DNA from: G963662655 sp963666875
Lineage (GTDB): Bacteria > Cloacimonadota > Cloacimonadia > Cloacimonadales > JAIOQZ01
Assembly: GCA_963666875.2 (NCBI GenBank)
Contig: CAXXPU010000019.1
Span: 124,001 to 188,000, forward strand
DNA: 64,000 nucleotides
Direction of reading: 5' to 3'
Made by a program: the position numbers and the translations under genes
Part shown: positions 1-8,756 of the stretch, in pieces
Numbering within the stretch: the first letter of the stretch is position 1
How the letters are laid out: each line of letters opens with the position of its first letter
The notes under the pieces: model-generated
The model's input: the letters and a program-made list of their open reading frames with translations, nothing else
Told to the model about the DNA's origin: nothing
The model's database searches: none

Positions 1-1
1 C

Positions 2-388
2 CTCGACAAGTACAACAAGAAGATGACCAAGAACGTCCTCGGCATAACCGACGAAGCCATGAAATACCTGCAAAACTGCGACTGGCCCGGCAACATCCGC
101 CAGCTCGAGAACGAAATCGAGCGCGCGGTTACCCTTGCGGAGAACGACGCCTTCATCAAGCCGTCCGACCTCTCCGAAGAAGTCTTCAAGTATGCGGAGA
201 ACGCTGAAACCGTCGATCTGCTGGGCAAAACCACCCTCAAGGAAGCCGTCGAGGACATCGAACGCAAAATGATCGTCAACGCGCTGGAATCGCGCAACTA
301 CAACCAGACGCAGGCATCCAAGGACCTTGGACTGAGTCGCCAGGGGCTCATCAAGAAGATGAAACGATATGGACTGGACAAGCTGTAG
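2..388 (+). CDS. Sigma-54-dependent response regulator/activator, C-terminal part
   Basis: Only the C-terminus is in the window; the frame is open to the left edge. The visible part has the end of the AAA+ sigma-54 interaction domain, with the hallmark WPGNIRQLENEIERAV, followed by a Fis-type helix-turn-helix (NQTQASKDLGLSRQGLIKKM) at the end. Proteins of this family (NtrC/ZraR-like) hydrolyse ATP to open promoters bound by sigma-54 RNA polymerase. Any receiver or sensory domain lies outside. It ends five bases before the DinG-like gene, so the two may be co-transcribed. Which promoters it controls cannot be told from here. Confidence 0.93.
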   Translation, partial: LDKYNKKMTKNVLGITDEAMKYLQNCDWPGNIRQLENEIERAVTLAENDAFIKPSDLSEEVFKYAENAETVDLLGKTTLKEAVEDIERKMIVNALESRNYNQTQASKDLGLSRQGLIKKMKRYGLDKL

Positions 389-393
389 CCGGT

Positions 394-3225
394 ATGGACC
401 CGAAGATCCTTGAACCCGCATCCCATTTCATCACACTCGATATCGAGACGACAGGACTCGATCCGCACAATAACGAGATCATCGAGATCGCGGCGATTCG
501 TACCGTCAATGGCGAGGTGACCGAGGAATTCTCCGAGTTCGTCAAGCCGACACAGCCGGTACCGAATTTCATCAAAATACTGACCAACATCACCGACGAA
601 CAGCTCGCTTCCGGTCTGTCGTGCGATGTCGCATTGAAGCGGCTGCAGGCCTTCCTCGGCGACGCGCCGGTCGTCTGCCACAATTCGCCTTTCGATATCG
701 GATTCATCAACGCGCATCTGGAAAAGATCGGACAATTCCGGCTGCACAATCCGAACCGCGACACGCTCGAACTGGCGCGCATCTACCTGCCCTTCCTGCG
801 CGACCACAAGCTGGGCACCGTCCTGGAATTCTTCGGGATCGAAAACGAATCCGCCCACCGGGCCATCCACGACGCACGCTCTACAGCGATACTTTTCGAA
901 AAGCTGGTGCGACTCATCCTCGACGAGATGCCGCTCAAGCTCAACCACGCCATCAAGCAATTAATGGATGTCGCCGGCAGCGAATCGGCTGCGTTCATGG
1001 ACGATATCGTCACCTACCAGCAGCGATTCGCATTGTTGAAGAAGACGCGCACGAGAATTTTCGAGGTACCGGACAACATACTGGAACATCAGCCCGAGGA
1101 GGCCCGTGCAGACAGCATCGAGGATATCTTCGACGAGGGCGGACGGTTTTCCCGTACATTCGAAGGCTACGAATTGCGTGAGGGTCAGATCGAGATGGCG
1201 CACGCGGTCGAGCGCGCCTTCCGCGAGGAGGAACACCTTCTTGTCGAGGCGGGAACCGGTGTCGGGAAGTCACTGGCGTACCTGATCCCGTCCATCCGTT
1301 TCACGCACGCCGGACGCAGCAAGGTAGTGGTAACCACCAACACCAAGAACCTTCAGGAACAGCTCTTCAACAAGGATCTCCCACAGGTGATGAAGAGCGT
1401 CGATATCCCGTTCACGGCGGTGATCCTCAAAGGGCGCGACAACTACGTTTGCCAGCGCAAGTGGGACGACCTGCACTTCGATATTCCGAGTCTAGCGCCC
1501 TTCGAAGCGGACGCGCTGTTACTCCTGGAAGTGTGGATGCACTACACGAAGACGGGCGATGTTTCGGAAAACAGTTCATTTTCGCGAACGCGGTTCCGAT
1601 CCGTTTGGAGAAAAGCCTGCACCGAGCGGCACTTCTGTAACGGACGCAAGTGCGGCTCATATAAAAAATGCTACCTGATGCGGGTGCGAAAATCGGCGGA
1701 GAACGCCAACATCGTGATCGTCAACCACTCGCTGATGCTCTCCGACCTGCTTGCCAACAACGCCACCCTCGGCGAATATAGTAAACTGATCATCGACGAG
1801 GCGCACAATTTACCCGATATCGCGTCCAGCCATCTTGGCGTCTCGGTCGGTCATACCGATCTGGTCTTCTTCATCCGACAGATTTTTTCGCAGCGCGGAC
1901 GCTTCCAGAGCGGAATCCTGCCGCAGCTCAAGGCCGCCGCGACCAAGAGCGCCATCGATAAAACGACCAAGGAATTCATCCATCACAAGATCGAGGAGAT
2001 CCAGAAGGTGGTCGAGTTCGACGACATGCCGGCGCTGTTCATGGAGGCGGGGCGAGTCGTTGACAAGAAGGGATCGTACGGCAAACTGCGCGTGCATGAC
2101 AACAGCGAATACCCCTTCCTCGAGAGCGAGACCGTCCGGTTGATGAAGTTCTTCGACGAACTGAAGAACGAACTGACGACTCTGCGCAACGCCATTACCG
2201 ACATCCCGCACGAGAGCTTCGTCGAATACGATACACACATGACGCATCTGGACGGCGCGATTGAGCGCTGCAAGGAGTTCCTCACCGTCTTCGAGCAGCT
2301 CCTCAATCCCGACTACGTCAACACCGTGTTCTGGATGTCGTCCTTCTTCACAAAGGATCCTGAGATCCCGAACGGTATAATCAACTTCGCACCGCTGGAC
2401 GTCGATCGTAAGCTTCACGAACTGCTTTACACGAGGATTCCGACCATCGTCTTCACCTCCGCCACCCTGGCTTTGCGCGGGTCGTTCAAGTATTTCTCGA
2501 ACCGGGTGGGCGTAACGCTGATCGAAGAGCGTGAGGTGCGCGAACTGGTCGTTCCGTCACCCTTTGACTTCGAGCGGCAGACAGAAGTATGCGTCGCGGG
2601 ATTCCTACCCGAGCACAATGACCGCTTCTACGCCAGCCAAGTGACGCCGTTGATCAAGGAAACGCTGCTCACCGCCCGTGTCGGTTCCATGGTGCTCTTC
2701 ACCTCTTACAAGGATCTGAACGCCATGTACGACAGCCTCGGCGAAGTAATGTACCAGAACAACCTCGTACTGCTGGCGCAGGGCAAGGGGCTTTCGCGCA
2801 GTGCCATGCTGGATCAGTTCCGGGATCACGGTAACGCTGTTCTGCTCGGGACATCGTCTTTCTGGGAAGGGATCGACGTACAGGGTAAGTCGTTATCACT
2901 GCTGATCTTATACAAGCTGCCCTTCCAGGTTCCCACCGATCCGATCGTGGAAGCCTATCTGGAGCGACTCAAGAACGAGGGCAAGGATTCCTTCATGCAC
3001 TACATGTTGCCCAACGCGCTGCTCAAATACAGGCAGGGCTTCGGCAGACTGATTCGGCACAAGACGGACCGCGGCGTGGTCATGATCCTCGATAACCGAA
3101 TCGAAACGAAATACTATGGTAAATTCTTCCGGGCGATCACACCGACTCGCATTCGGAACGCGACCAATCCGGTTCAGATGGTCGATATGGTCGCCGAATG
3201 GTTCAGGAGAATCCATGCCGAATAA
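394..3225 (+). CDS. dinG: DinG-family helicase with N-terminal DnaQ-like 3'-5' exonuclease
   Basis: A 943-residue fusion. Residues about 10-170 form a DEDDh exonuclease: D16 and E18 in LDIETTG, a middle Asp in the HNSPFDIGF block, and the closing H/D in HRAIHDARS. A superfamily 2 helicase of the XPD/DinG type follows, with Walker A GTGVGKS (287-293) and the DEAH box at 468-471. Cysteines at 353, 409, 415, 420 and 426 lie in the place of the 4Fe-4S cluster of DinG/XPD. The C-terminal part has the GTSSFWEGIDVQG and RQGFGRLIRH motifs. This architecture is the one known from Firmicutes DinG, not E. coli DinG, which lacks the exonuclease. Role inferred: removal of R-loops or damaged structures. 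The 3' end overlaps the macrodomain gene by 11 bases. Confidence 0.93.
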   Translation: MDPKILEPASHFITLDIETTGLDPHNNEIIEIAAIRTVNGEVTEEFSEFVKPTQPVPNFIKILTNITDEQLASGLSCDVALKRLQAFLGDAPVVCHNSPFDIGFINAHLEKIGQFRLHNPNRDTLELARIYLPFLRDHKLGTVLEFFGIENESAHRAIHDARSTAILFEKLVRLILDEMPLKLNHAIKQLMDVAGSESAAFMDDIVTYQQRFALLKKTRTRIFEVPDNILEHQPEEARADSIEDIFDEGGRFSRTFEGYELREGQIEMAHAVERAFREEEHLLVEAGTGVGKSLAYLIPSIRFTHAGRSKVVVTTNTKNLQEQLFNKDLPQVMKSVDIPFTAVILKGRDNYVCQRKWDDLHFDIPSLAPFEADALLLLEVWMHYTKTGDVSENSSFSRTRFRSVWRKACTERHFCNGRKCGSYKKCYLMRVRKSAENANIVIVNHSLMLSDLLANNATLGEYSKLIIDEAHNLPDIASSHLGVSVGHTDLVFFIRQIFSQRGRFQSGILPQLKAAATKSAIDKTTKEFIHHKIEEIQKVVEFDDMPALFMEAGRVVDKKGSYGKLRVHDNSEYPFLESETVRLMKFFDELKNELTTLRNAITDIPHESFVEYDTHMTHLDGAIERCKEFLTVFEQLLNPDYVNTVFWMSSFFTKDPEIPNGIINFAPLDVDRKLHELLYTRIPTIVFTSATLALRGSFKYFSNRVGVTLIEEREVRELVVPSPFDFERQTEVCVAGFLPEHNDRFYASQVTPLIKETLLTARVGSMVLFTSYKDLNAMYDSLGEVMYQNNLVLLAQGKGLSRSAMLDQFRDHGNAVLLGTSSFWEGIDVQGKSLSLLILYKLPFQVPTDPIVEAYLERLKNEGKDSFMHYMLPNALLKYRQGFGRLIRHKTDRGVVMILDNRIETKYYGKFFRAITPTRIRNATNPVQMVDMVAEWFRRIHAE

Positions 3226-3721
3226 AATCGACGTACAGCAGGGTGACATCACCCGATACGATACCGACGCCATCGTCAATGCCGCCAACAATTCGCTTCT
3301 GGGTGGAGGAGGCGTGGATGGCGCGATCCATCGTGGCGCAGGCAAGGAATTGTTGGCCTGCACCCGACAACTGGGCGGCTGCAAGACCGGCATGGCCAAG
3401 CTCACACCCGGATTCATGCTTCCCGCGAAATACATCATCCACACTGTCGGGCCGATCTGGCGCGGTGGTAGCCACAACGAGGACGAACTGCTCCGAAGCT
3501 GCTACACCGAAAGCATTCGCGTGGCAGCGAGTCACGGGCTGAAGACCATCGCCTTCCCCTCCATCAGCACTGGCGCGTACGGTTTCCCGCTCGATCGCGC
3601 GGCGAAGATCGCGATTGCCGCCATCCGCGACGCGTTGGAACAGCATCCCGATATCGAAAAGGTGATCATGGTGTGTTTCGACCAGGGGACGTATGAGCAG
3701 TATAGGAAGAATTTGGGATAG
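3215..3721 (+). CDS. Macrodomain protein, probable O-acetyl-ADP-ribose deacetylase (YmdB-like)
   Basis: A 168-residue single macrodomain. The ADP-ribose-binding signatures are clear: VNAANNSLLGGGGVDGAIH near residue 20-40 and STGAYGFP near residue 117. Family members remove ADP-ribose from protein or hydrolyse O-acetyl-ADP-ribose. I choose the ATG at 3215 because CAGGAG lies 5-6 bases upstream at 3204-3209 and because MPNKIDVQQGDIT is the usual family N-terminus; a longer frame upstream lies inside the helicase gene. The 11-base overlap with dinG points to translational coupling. Substrate in this organism is unknown. Confidence 0.92.
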   Translation: MPNKIDVQQGDITRYDTDAIVNAANNSLLGGGGVDGAIHRGAGKELLACTRQLGGCKTGMAKLTPGFMLPAKYIIHTVGPIWRGGSHNEDELLRSCYTESIRVAASHGLKTIAFPSISTGAYGFPLDRAAKIAIAAIRDALEQHPDIEKVIMVCFDQGTYEQYRKNLG

Positions 3722-3736
3722 AGACCCTCACCCTGT

Positions 3737-3780
3737 CAAACTTCAGAATGTCCGAGCTTGCGAGGTCTTCCGAATGTTTG
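3737..3780 (+). repeat. TTCNGAATG hairpin repeat, copy 1 (forward)
   Basis: Outer arms CAAAC/GTTTG enclose two TTCNGAATG blocks and a central CCGAGCTTGCGAGG hairpin. Member of the dispersed family found at eleven places in this window. The remainder of the 3722-3995 gap holds GAGACCCTCACCC / CTCTCCCGCAAACGGGCGAGGG-like blocks (3722, 3790, and in reverse at 3911-3950) and a short perfect hairpin GAATTTG-CTTG-CAAATTC near 3860; no gene is seen there. Confidence 0.8.
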
Positions 3781-3781
3781 G

Positions 3782-3955
3782 CAGAGATAGAGACCCTCTC
3801 CCGCAAACGGGCGAGGGGACGGCAGATAATAGATTGAACTGTAGCGCTGAACCTCTGTGAATTTGCTTGCAAATTCGAATCTTCAAAGGCGAGCATCCTT
3901 ATAGCTCCTTCTCTCGCTTGCGGGAGAAGGTGGGGGATGAGGGTTACAATCTCTT
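3782..3955. repeat. Inverted CCCTCTCCCGCAAGCGGG-type intergenic repeat
   Basis: A block beginning GAGACCCTCTCCCGCAAACG at 3790 reappears as its reverse complement (CTCGCTTGCGGGAGAAGG, then GAGGGTT) at 3914-3950, giving a large inverted repeat with about 90 bases between arms. Similar blocks begin at 9831, 46575 and 54208. Repeats of this kind are common between genes in many bacterial genomes and frequently lie just downstream of a stop codon, as here. Function unknown. Confidence 0.6.
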
Positions 3956-3995
3956 CTTAAACGGGTGATTAAGGGGGGGGTATTCAGGAGTTTTT

Positions 3996-5138
3996 ATGAA
4001 ATACCAGTGCACAACCTGCGGCGCAATCTACGATGATTTCCAGTACCGATGCCCGAAATGCGCAACCGACGAGAATCCGCCCAAAGGCATTCTGAAGGTC
4101 GTATATGACTACAATGCCGTGCATGATTTCTTTTCGCTTCTGCCGCTGAAATCGGATCGATACCTGTCTCCGCTGGAGGTCGGCAACACGCCGCTGTACA
4201 AGCTTCATCGCGGAAAAGCCTTCTACCTGAAGGACGACGCGCGCAATCCCACCTTCTCCTACAAAGACCGCGCTTCGGACATCGTCTGCGCCTTCGCGGC
4301 GGAAAACGACTACGAGGTGATCGCGGCGGCATCGACAGGTAACGCCGGAAGCTCGCTGGCGGGGATCGCGGCATCCAACGGGCAGAAGGCAATCGTCTTC
4401 GCACCGGCGTCGGCACCAAAGAACAAACTGCTGCAAATCCTGGCGTACGGCGCGAGGCTGATACCGGTCGCCGGCACCTACGACGACGCCTTCGACCTCT
4501 GCGCGAGAGCCTGCGAAGACCTCGGCTGGTTCAACCGCAACACCGCCTGGAATCCCCTGACCATCGAGGGCAAGAAGACCTGCGCGTTCGAGCTATACAA
4601 CGATTTCCGCGGCAGCGCACCATCCGACGTTTTCGTGCCGGTGGGCGACGGCGTGATCATCGCAGGTATCTATCGCGGCTTCGAAGACCTGCTGCTCGCC
4701 GGTCTGATCAAGCAGATGCCACGCATCCACTGCGTGCAGTCCGAGAAAAGCGACAACCTGATTCGCAACCTCGATAACAATGCCTTCGAGATGCGTCGAT
4801 CCACCACCTTCGCCGACTCAATCAGCGTCGATTATCCGCGCAACTTCTACATGACGCGCGATCTGATCCGAAAATACGACGGCAACGCGATCACGGTGGC
4901 CGAGGACGATATCCGCAGCGCGATGAAGATTCTCGCGCGCGATTACGGCGTCTTCAGCGAACCCGCGGCGGCGGCGTCATTCGCGGGATTTCTGAGGCAA
5001 AAGGACCTCGGCGAGACACCGGTCGTGCTCAACACCGGCTGCGGACTGAAGGACCCGTCGGCGTTCGCGGCGAGCTACGAGATTCCGACCGCGGTCAGGC
5101 CCGATATCGAAAGTTCCTGCCTTGTTCAATCGGTTTAG
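3996..5138 (+). CDS. thrC: Threonine-synthase-like PLP-dependent enzyme
   Basis: A 380-residue fold-type II PLP enzyme. The N-terminus has a zinc ribbon (C5, C8, C19, C22). The Schiff-base lysine is K90 in FSYKDRAS and the phosphate/cofactor loop is STGNAGSSLAG (113-123). Overall it matches threonine synthase (O-phosphohomoserine to threonine). CAGGAG at 3985-3990 sets the start. Its neighbours are a molybdenum hydroxylase and a PreA-like protein, not threonine-pathway genes. In E. coli and gut anaerobes a PLP enzyme of the same fold, diaminopropionate ammonia-lyase (YgeX), is clustered with xanthine dehydrogenase genes for anaerobic purine breakdown, so a catabolic role is possible. The gene symbol is by family resemblance only. 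Confidence 0.75.
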   Translation: MKYQCTTCGAIYDDFQYRCPKCATDENPPKGILKVVYDYNAVHDFFSLLPLKSDRYLSPLEVGNTPLYKLHRGKAFYLKDDARNPTFSYKDRASDIVCAFAAENDYEVIAAASTGNAGSSLAGIAASNGQKAIVFAPASAPKNKLLQILAYGARLIPVAGTYDDAFDLCARACEDLGWFNRNTAWNPLTIEGKKTCAFELYNDFRGSAPSDVFVPVGDGVIIAGIYRGFEDLLLAGLIKQMPRIHCVQSEKSDNLIRNLDNNAFEMRRSTTFADSISVDYPRNFYMTRDLIRKYDGNAITVAEDDIRSAMKILARDYGVFSEPAAAASFAGFLRQKDLGETPVVLNTGCGLKDPSAFAASYEIPTAVRPDIESSCLVQSV

Positions 5139-5140
5139 AT

Positions 5141-5227
5141 ATCAACTTCTGAATGTGTTGCGCCAGCAACTCTCGTAGTATTTACTTGTAAACACCAGAT
5201 AAACGAAGTGACACTGAATGTTGATTT
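5141..5227 (+). repeat. TTCNGAATG hairpin repeat, copy 2, with nested GTATTTRCTTG hairpin
   Basis: Arms ATCAAC/GTTGAT enclose the usual TTCTGAATG block on the left and CTGAATG on the right, but the centre is replaced by a segment CTCGTAGTATTTACTTGTAAACACCAG-like (about 5171-5210; key palindrome GTATTTA-CTTG-TAAACAC). Nearly the same centre occurs in copy 4 near 19940-19980. The copy lies three bases after the thrC-like stop codon, between that gene and the hydroxylase genes. Confidence 0.72.
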
Positions 5228-5305
5228 CTGAAGTTGGTTTTATCATGACAGAAAATTCCTTGCCTGATTCAATCAATTTATTCAACATGGATGATTGAGG
5301 TAAAT

Positions 5306-7444
5306 ATGAAAAGTCCAATACGAGTCGATTCGCACGCAAAGCTAACCGGCAGAACGAAATACATCGACGACTACCGCGAAGATTGCATGCTGGAAGGCGC
5401 CATCTTCTTCTCGCCGGTACACGCGGGTAAGATCACGAAGATCGTCTTCCCCACCCGGTTCGATCTGTCCGAATTCACCATCGTCCTGTCCGGAGACATC
5501 CCGGGCGAGAACATCGTTCCGGAGCCTGTCTGCGACCAGTTGTTCCTCGTCGAGCAGCACATCGGATACAAGGGGCAACCCATCCTCGCTGTCGCGCATC
5601 CGGATCGTGAGACGGTCAGGCAATTCGTCGAGGAAATCCGGATCGAAGTAGAGCCATACGAAGCGCTTACGGAAACCAAAGTCGCCATGGACGACGAGCG
5701 TAACGCCTTCGGTAACGAGATCGTCATCGACCACGGCGCGCACCGCAAGGTCGATCCGAAGTGGATTTTTACCCGATCCGTCTATTACACGCCGCATCAG
5801 GAACAGGCGTACCTCGAACCGCAGGGCATGCTCGCGCGCTATGACGATCAGACCCGGGTCATGCACGTGCGAGGCACCATGCAGTGCCCGTACTTCGTGA
5901 AATCGGCGGTTGACCGGATCATGGGAAACAAAATCGAGAAGACGATCGTGCAAGTCTCGGAAGGGATCGGCGGCGCGTTCGGCGGCAAAGAGGATTTTCC
6001 GAACATCGTCGCCGGGCTCAGCGCGCTGCTCAGCTATAAATCCGGGAAACCGGTCAAGATCGTGCTCGATCGCGCGGTCGATATTCAGGTGACCACCAAG
6101 CGGCATCCTTCCCGCACCGAGATTCAGTCGTGGATCGACCCGTCCGACCATTCCATCCGTAAATTGTCGGTCGATTTCCGGCTCGATGCGGGATTCTACC
6201 AGACGCTTTCACCGGTGGTGCTGGCGCGCGGCGTCCTTCACGCGGGTGGATGCTACCGGTGCGACGACGTCTATATCCGGGGTAGATTGATGCGGAGCAA
6301 CACACCGCCCAACGGCGCGTTCCGGGGATTCGGAGCGCCGCAATCGCTCTTCGCCATCGAGTCGCATATCGACGACCTGGCGCACAGATTGAAAGTCGAT
6401 CCGCTCGAATTCCGCCGCAAGAATCTCTTCTCGGAGGGCGATCCGATGCCCACCACGCAGGCCGTGCCGGAGGATCACATCCACGACGCGCTGGAGAGGC
6501 TGATCGAGATATCCGACTACGAAAAGAAGGTGCTGGAATTTGCCGAATACAATCGCACGCACCATGACAAGAAGGGCATCGGGCTTTCGGTGGCAATGCA
6601 CGGCGGAGGCTACACCGGCAACGGCGAAAAGTTGATGAAGTCCGAGGTGAAGGTCGTGATCGAAAAGGATGCCACGGTAAAGGTTTACGTCATCAACACC
6701 GAGATGGGCCAGGGCGTGCAGACCACCCTCGCGCAATGCGTCGCGGAAGAACTCGGACACCCGCTCGAAAAGACTTTCTATATGTTCCCCGACACATCCA
6801 AAGCGCCCGACAGCGGGCCCACCGTCGCCTCCAGAACCATCTACATCATTGGCAACCTGCTCCGCAAGCTGGCGCGAGATATCCGCAGCGAGATCGGCGA
6901 GGCTCCATTAGCGGACTACATCCGTCAGCATCCGGACAAATTCCCCATGGAGCGGCACGACTTCTTCGAAGCCGACGAATCGGTCGATTTCGACGAGACG
7001 ACGTACAAGGGCACCGGCTACAAGGACTACTCCTGGGCCGCGTGCGCGGTCGAGATCACGTACGATCCGGACACCTGGACCGTCGAGCCGTTGAAAGTCT
7101 GGAGCGTGCTGGACATCGGCAAGGTGATCAACCACGACATCGCCATCGGGCAGGTGATCGGCGGTGTGACGCAGGGCATCTTCTGGGGACTGACCGAGTA
7201 CTTCGAGAAGGAGGGCGTCGGGCGCATGAACGGCCTGACCGACTACGTGCTGCCCACTACACTGGACGCGCCGGATTTCGCGGTCGAGTTCATCCACACC
7301 GATTCCGACATCGCCAAGGGTTTAGGGGAGATACCGATGGACTTCCCGGCAGCCGCGCTTCGCAACGCCGTACTCTTCGCGTCGGGCAAGAAATTCTGTG
7401 AGATTCCGCTGATTCCGGAACGCATTTTTCGGGAGGAAACGTGA
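5306..7444 (+). CDS. Xanthine dehydrogenase family protein, molybdopterin-binding subunit
   Basis: About 712 residues, the usual length for the large subunit of three-subunit molybdenum hydroxylases. Visible motifs: EGIGGAFGGKED (G222 region), RGFGAPQ near 340, EMGQGVQTT near 466, and GLGEIP with E675 at the place of the catalytic glutamate of xanthine oxidase. These contact the molybdopterin cytosine dinucleotide and substrate. I place the start at the ATG at 5306, six bases after GAGG (5297-5300); an in-frame ATG at 5291 lacks a good ribosome site. The stop overlaps the next GTG by four bases. Hydroxylates an N-heterocycle such as xanthine or hypoxanthine in this family; the substrate here is inferred from the PreA-like neighbour, not proved. 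Confidence 0.92.
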   Translation: MKSPIRVDSHAKLTGRTKYIDDYREDCMLEGAIFFSPVHAGKITKIVFPTRFDLSEFTIVLSGDIPGENIVPEPVCDQLFLVEQHIGYKGQPILAVAHPDRETVRQFVEEIRIEVEPYEALTETKVAMDDERNAFGNEIVIDHGAHRKVDPKWIFTRSVYYTPHQEQAYLEPQGMLARYDDQTRVMHVRGTMQCPYFVKSAVDRIMGNKIEKTIVQVSEGIGGAFGGKEDFPNIVAGLSALLSYKSGKPVKIVLDRAVDIQVTTKRHPSRTEIQSWIDPSDHSIRKLSVDFRLDAGFYQTLSPVVLARGVLHAGGCYRCDDVYIRGRLMRSNTPPNGAFRGFGAPQSLFAIESHIDDLAHRLKVDPLEFRRKNLFSEGDPMPTTQAVPEDHIHDALERLIEISDYEKKVLEFAEYNRTHHDKKGIGLSVAMHGGGYTGNGEKLMKSEVKVVIEKDATVKVYVINTEMGQGVQTTLAQCVAEELGHPLEKTFYMFPDTSKAPDSGPTVASRTIYIIGNLLRKLARDIRSEIGEAPLADYIRQHPDKFPMERHDFFEADESVDFDETTYKGTGYKDYSWAACAVEITYDPDTWTVEPLKVWSVLDIGKVINHDIAIGQVIGGVTQGIFWGLTEYFEKEGVGRMNGLTDYVLPTTLDAPDFAVEFIHTDSDIAKGLGEIPMDFPAAALRNAVLFASGKKFCEIPLIPERIFREET

Positions 7445-7911
7445 AAATAGTTTTTAAACTAAACGGAAAACCGGTCGAGATCGATTGCGATCCCATGCGA
7501 CGACTGCTCGACATCGTCCGCGAAGACTTTTGCCTGACCGGCACCAAAGAAGGCTGTGGCGAAGGCGAATGCGGCGCTTGCACGGTGCTGTTGAACGGAA
7601 AGCCCGTCACCAGTTGCCTGGTCAACGCGGTGCAGCTCGAAGGCGCGGAAGTCGTCACCGTCGAAGGCGTGTCCGAGACCGAGACCGGTAAAAAACTCAT
7701 CGCCTGCTACGACAAGACCAACGCCGTGCAGTGCGGGTTCTGCTTCCCGGGCTTCGTCGTCTCGTCCTACTACTACCTGACGCACGACGGCGAGCCGAAC
7801 CCGGAGAAGATCAAGCGCGCCCTCTCCGGAAACATTTGTCGCTGCACCGGCTATACGAAAATCTTCGAGGCCGTCATGATGGCGTGCGAGATGGCGGGAG
7901 GTCAGTCATGA
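7441..7911 (+). CDS. Molybdenum hydroxylase [2Fe-2S] subunit
   Basis: A 156-residue small subunit with both 2Fe-2S clusters. The plant-ferredoxin-type cluster uses C39, C44, C47 and C59 (CGEGECGAC...C); the alpha-helical cluster uses C98, C101, C133 and C135 (CGFC ... CRC). It carries electrons from the molybdenum centre to the FAD subunit. The GTG start at 7441 overlaps the preceding stop (GTGA), and the TGA at 7909-7911 overlaps the next ATG, so all three subunits are translationally coupled. GGGAGGAAAC just upstream is a strong ribosome site and supports the GTG start. Confidence 0.95.
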   Translation: MKIVFKLNGKPVEIDCDPMRRLLDIVREDFCLTGTKEGCGEGECGACTVLLNGKPVTSCLVNAVQLEGAEVVTVEGVSETETGKKLIACYDKTNAVQCGFCFPGFVVSSYYYLTHDGEPNPEKIKRALSGNICRCTGYTKIFEAVMMACEMAGGQS

Positions 7912-8756
7912 TCATCCCGAGAAACCTCGAAGAACTGAAAGCCGCGCTGAAAGACATCAAGCCGGGCACATTCTTCCTCGCCGGCGGAACCGACCTCAAC
8001 GTGCAGATCAGAAAAAACATGATCCAGCCCTCCGAAATCATCTACATCAACCGCATCCCCGAGATGCGCGAGATCGCCGCGCAAAACGACGTCATTGCAA
8101 TCGGCGCGACGGTCACCTTCATGGAGCTGCTCGAATCGGCGTTGATCGAAGAGCATTTTCCGCTGCTGCAAACCGCGCTGAAGAACTTCGCCTCTCCCCT
8201 CTTGCAGAGCACCGCGACCCTCGGCGGCAACATCGCCAACGGATCGCCCACCGCCGACGTGATGCCGCTGCTGCTCGTCCTGGACGCCAGGCTCGAGCTG
8301 CTTTCGCCGGAAGAAATTCGCACCGTCGATATCAAGGACTTTTATCACGGCTACAAGAAGAATCTGCTGAAGAAAGGCGAGATCATCTTCCGCATCCTGA
8401 TCGATAAAGACGCGCAAACTGGCCGGAGATTCTTCTACCGAAAGGTCGCGTCGCGTAAATCGCTCACCATATCGAAGGCGTCCATCGCGATCCTGAGTGG
8501 GTGGGACAGCAACCGCATCCAGTCGATCAAGATCAGCGCTGGCAGTCTGAACGAATACGCGCGCCGTCTGCCCGAGACCGAATCGCTCCTGACCGGCAAG
8601 AGCCGCAGCGAGATATTTTTGGAAGATCTGCGCGATACCCTATCCAAAGAAATCACACCCATCACGGACCTTCGTTCGGACAGCGAATATCGGTTCGAGG
8701 TTTTTTTCAACCTTCTCATCAGACACATCGAGGATGGAACCAATGGCAAAGCTTGA
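7908..8756 (+). CDS. Molybdenum hydroxylase FAD-binding subunit
   Basis: A 282-residue FAD-binding subunit. The FAD pyrophosphate loop is FLAGGTDLNVQ near residue 25 and the second motif is ATLGGNIANGSPTADVMP near residue 105-120, both typical of CoxM/XdhB-type proteins. The start is the ATG at 7908 in an ATGA overlap; the frame runs further upstream, but only inside the Fe-S gene. Accepts electrons from the 2Fe-2S subunit and passes them to NAD or another acceptor. Ends inside the start of the PreA-like gene. Confidence 0.94.
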   Translation: MIIPRNLEELKAALKDIKPGTFFLAGGTDLNVQIRKNMIQPSEIIYINRIPEMREIAAQNDVIAIGATVTFMELLESALIEEHFPLLQTALKNFASPLLQSTATLGGNIANGSPTADVMPLLLVLDARLELLSPEEIRTVDIKDFYHGYKKNLLKKGEIIFRILIDKDAQTGRRFFYRKVASRKSLTISKASIAILSGWDSNRIQSIKISAGSLNEYARRLPETESLLTGKSRSEIFLEDLRDTLSKEITPITDLRSDSEYRFEVFFNLLIRHIEDGTNGKA

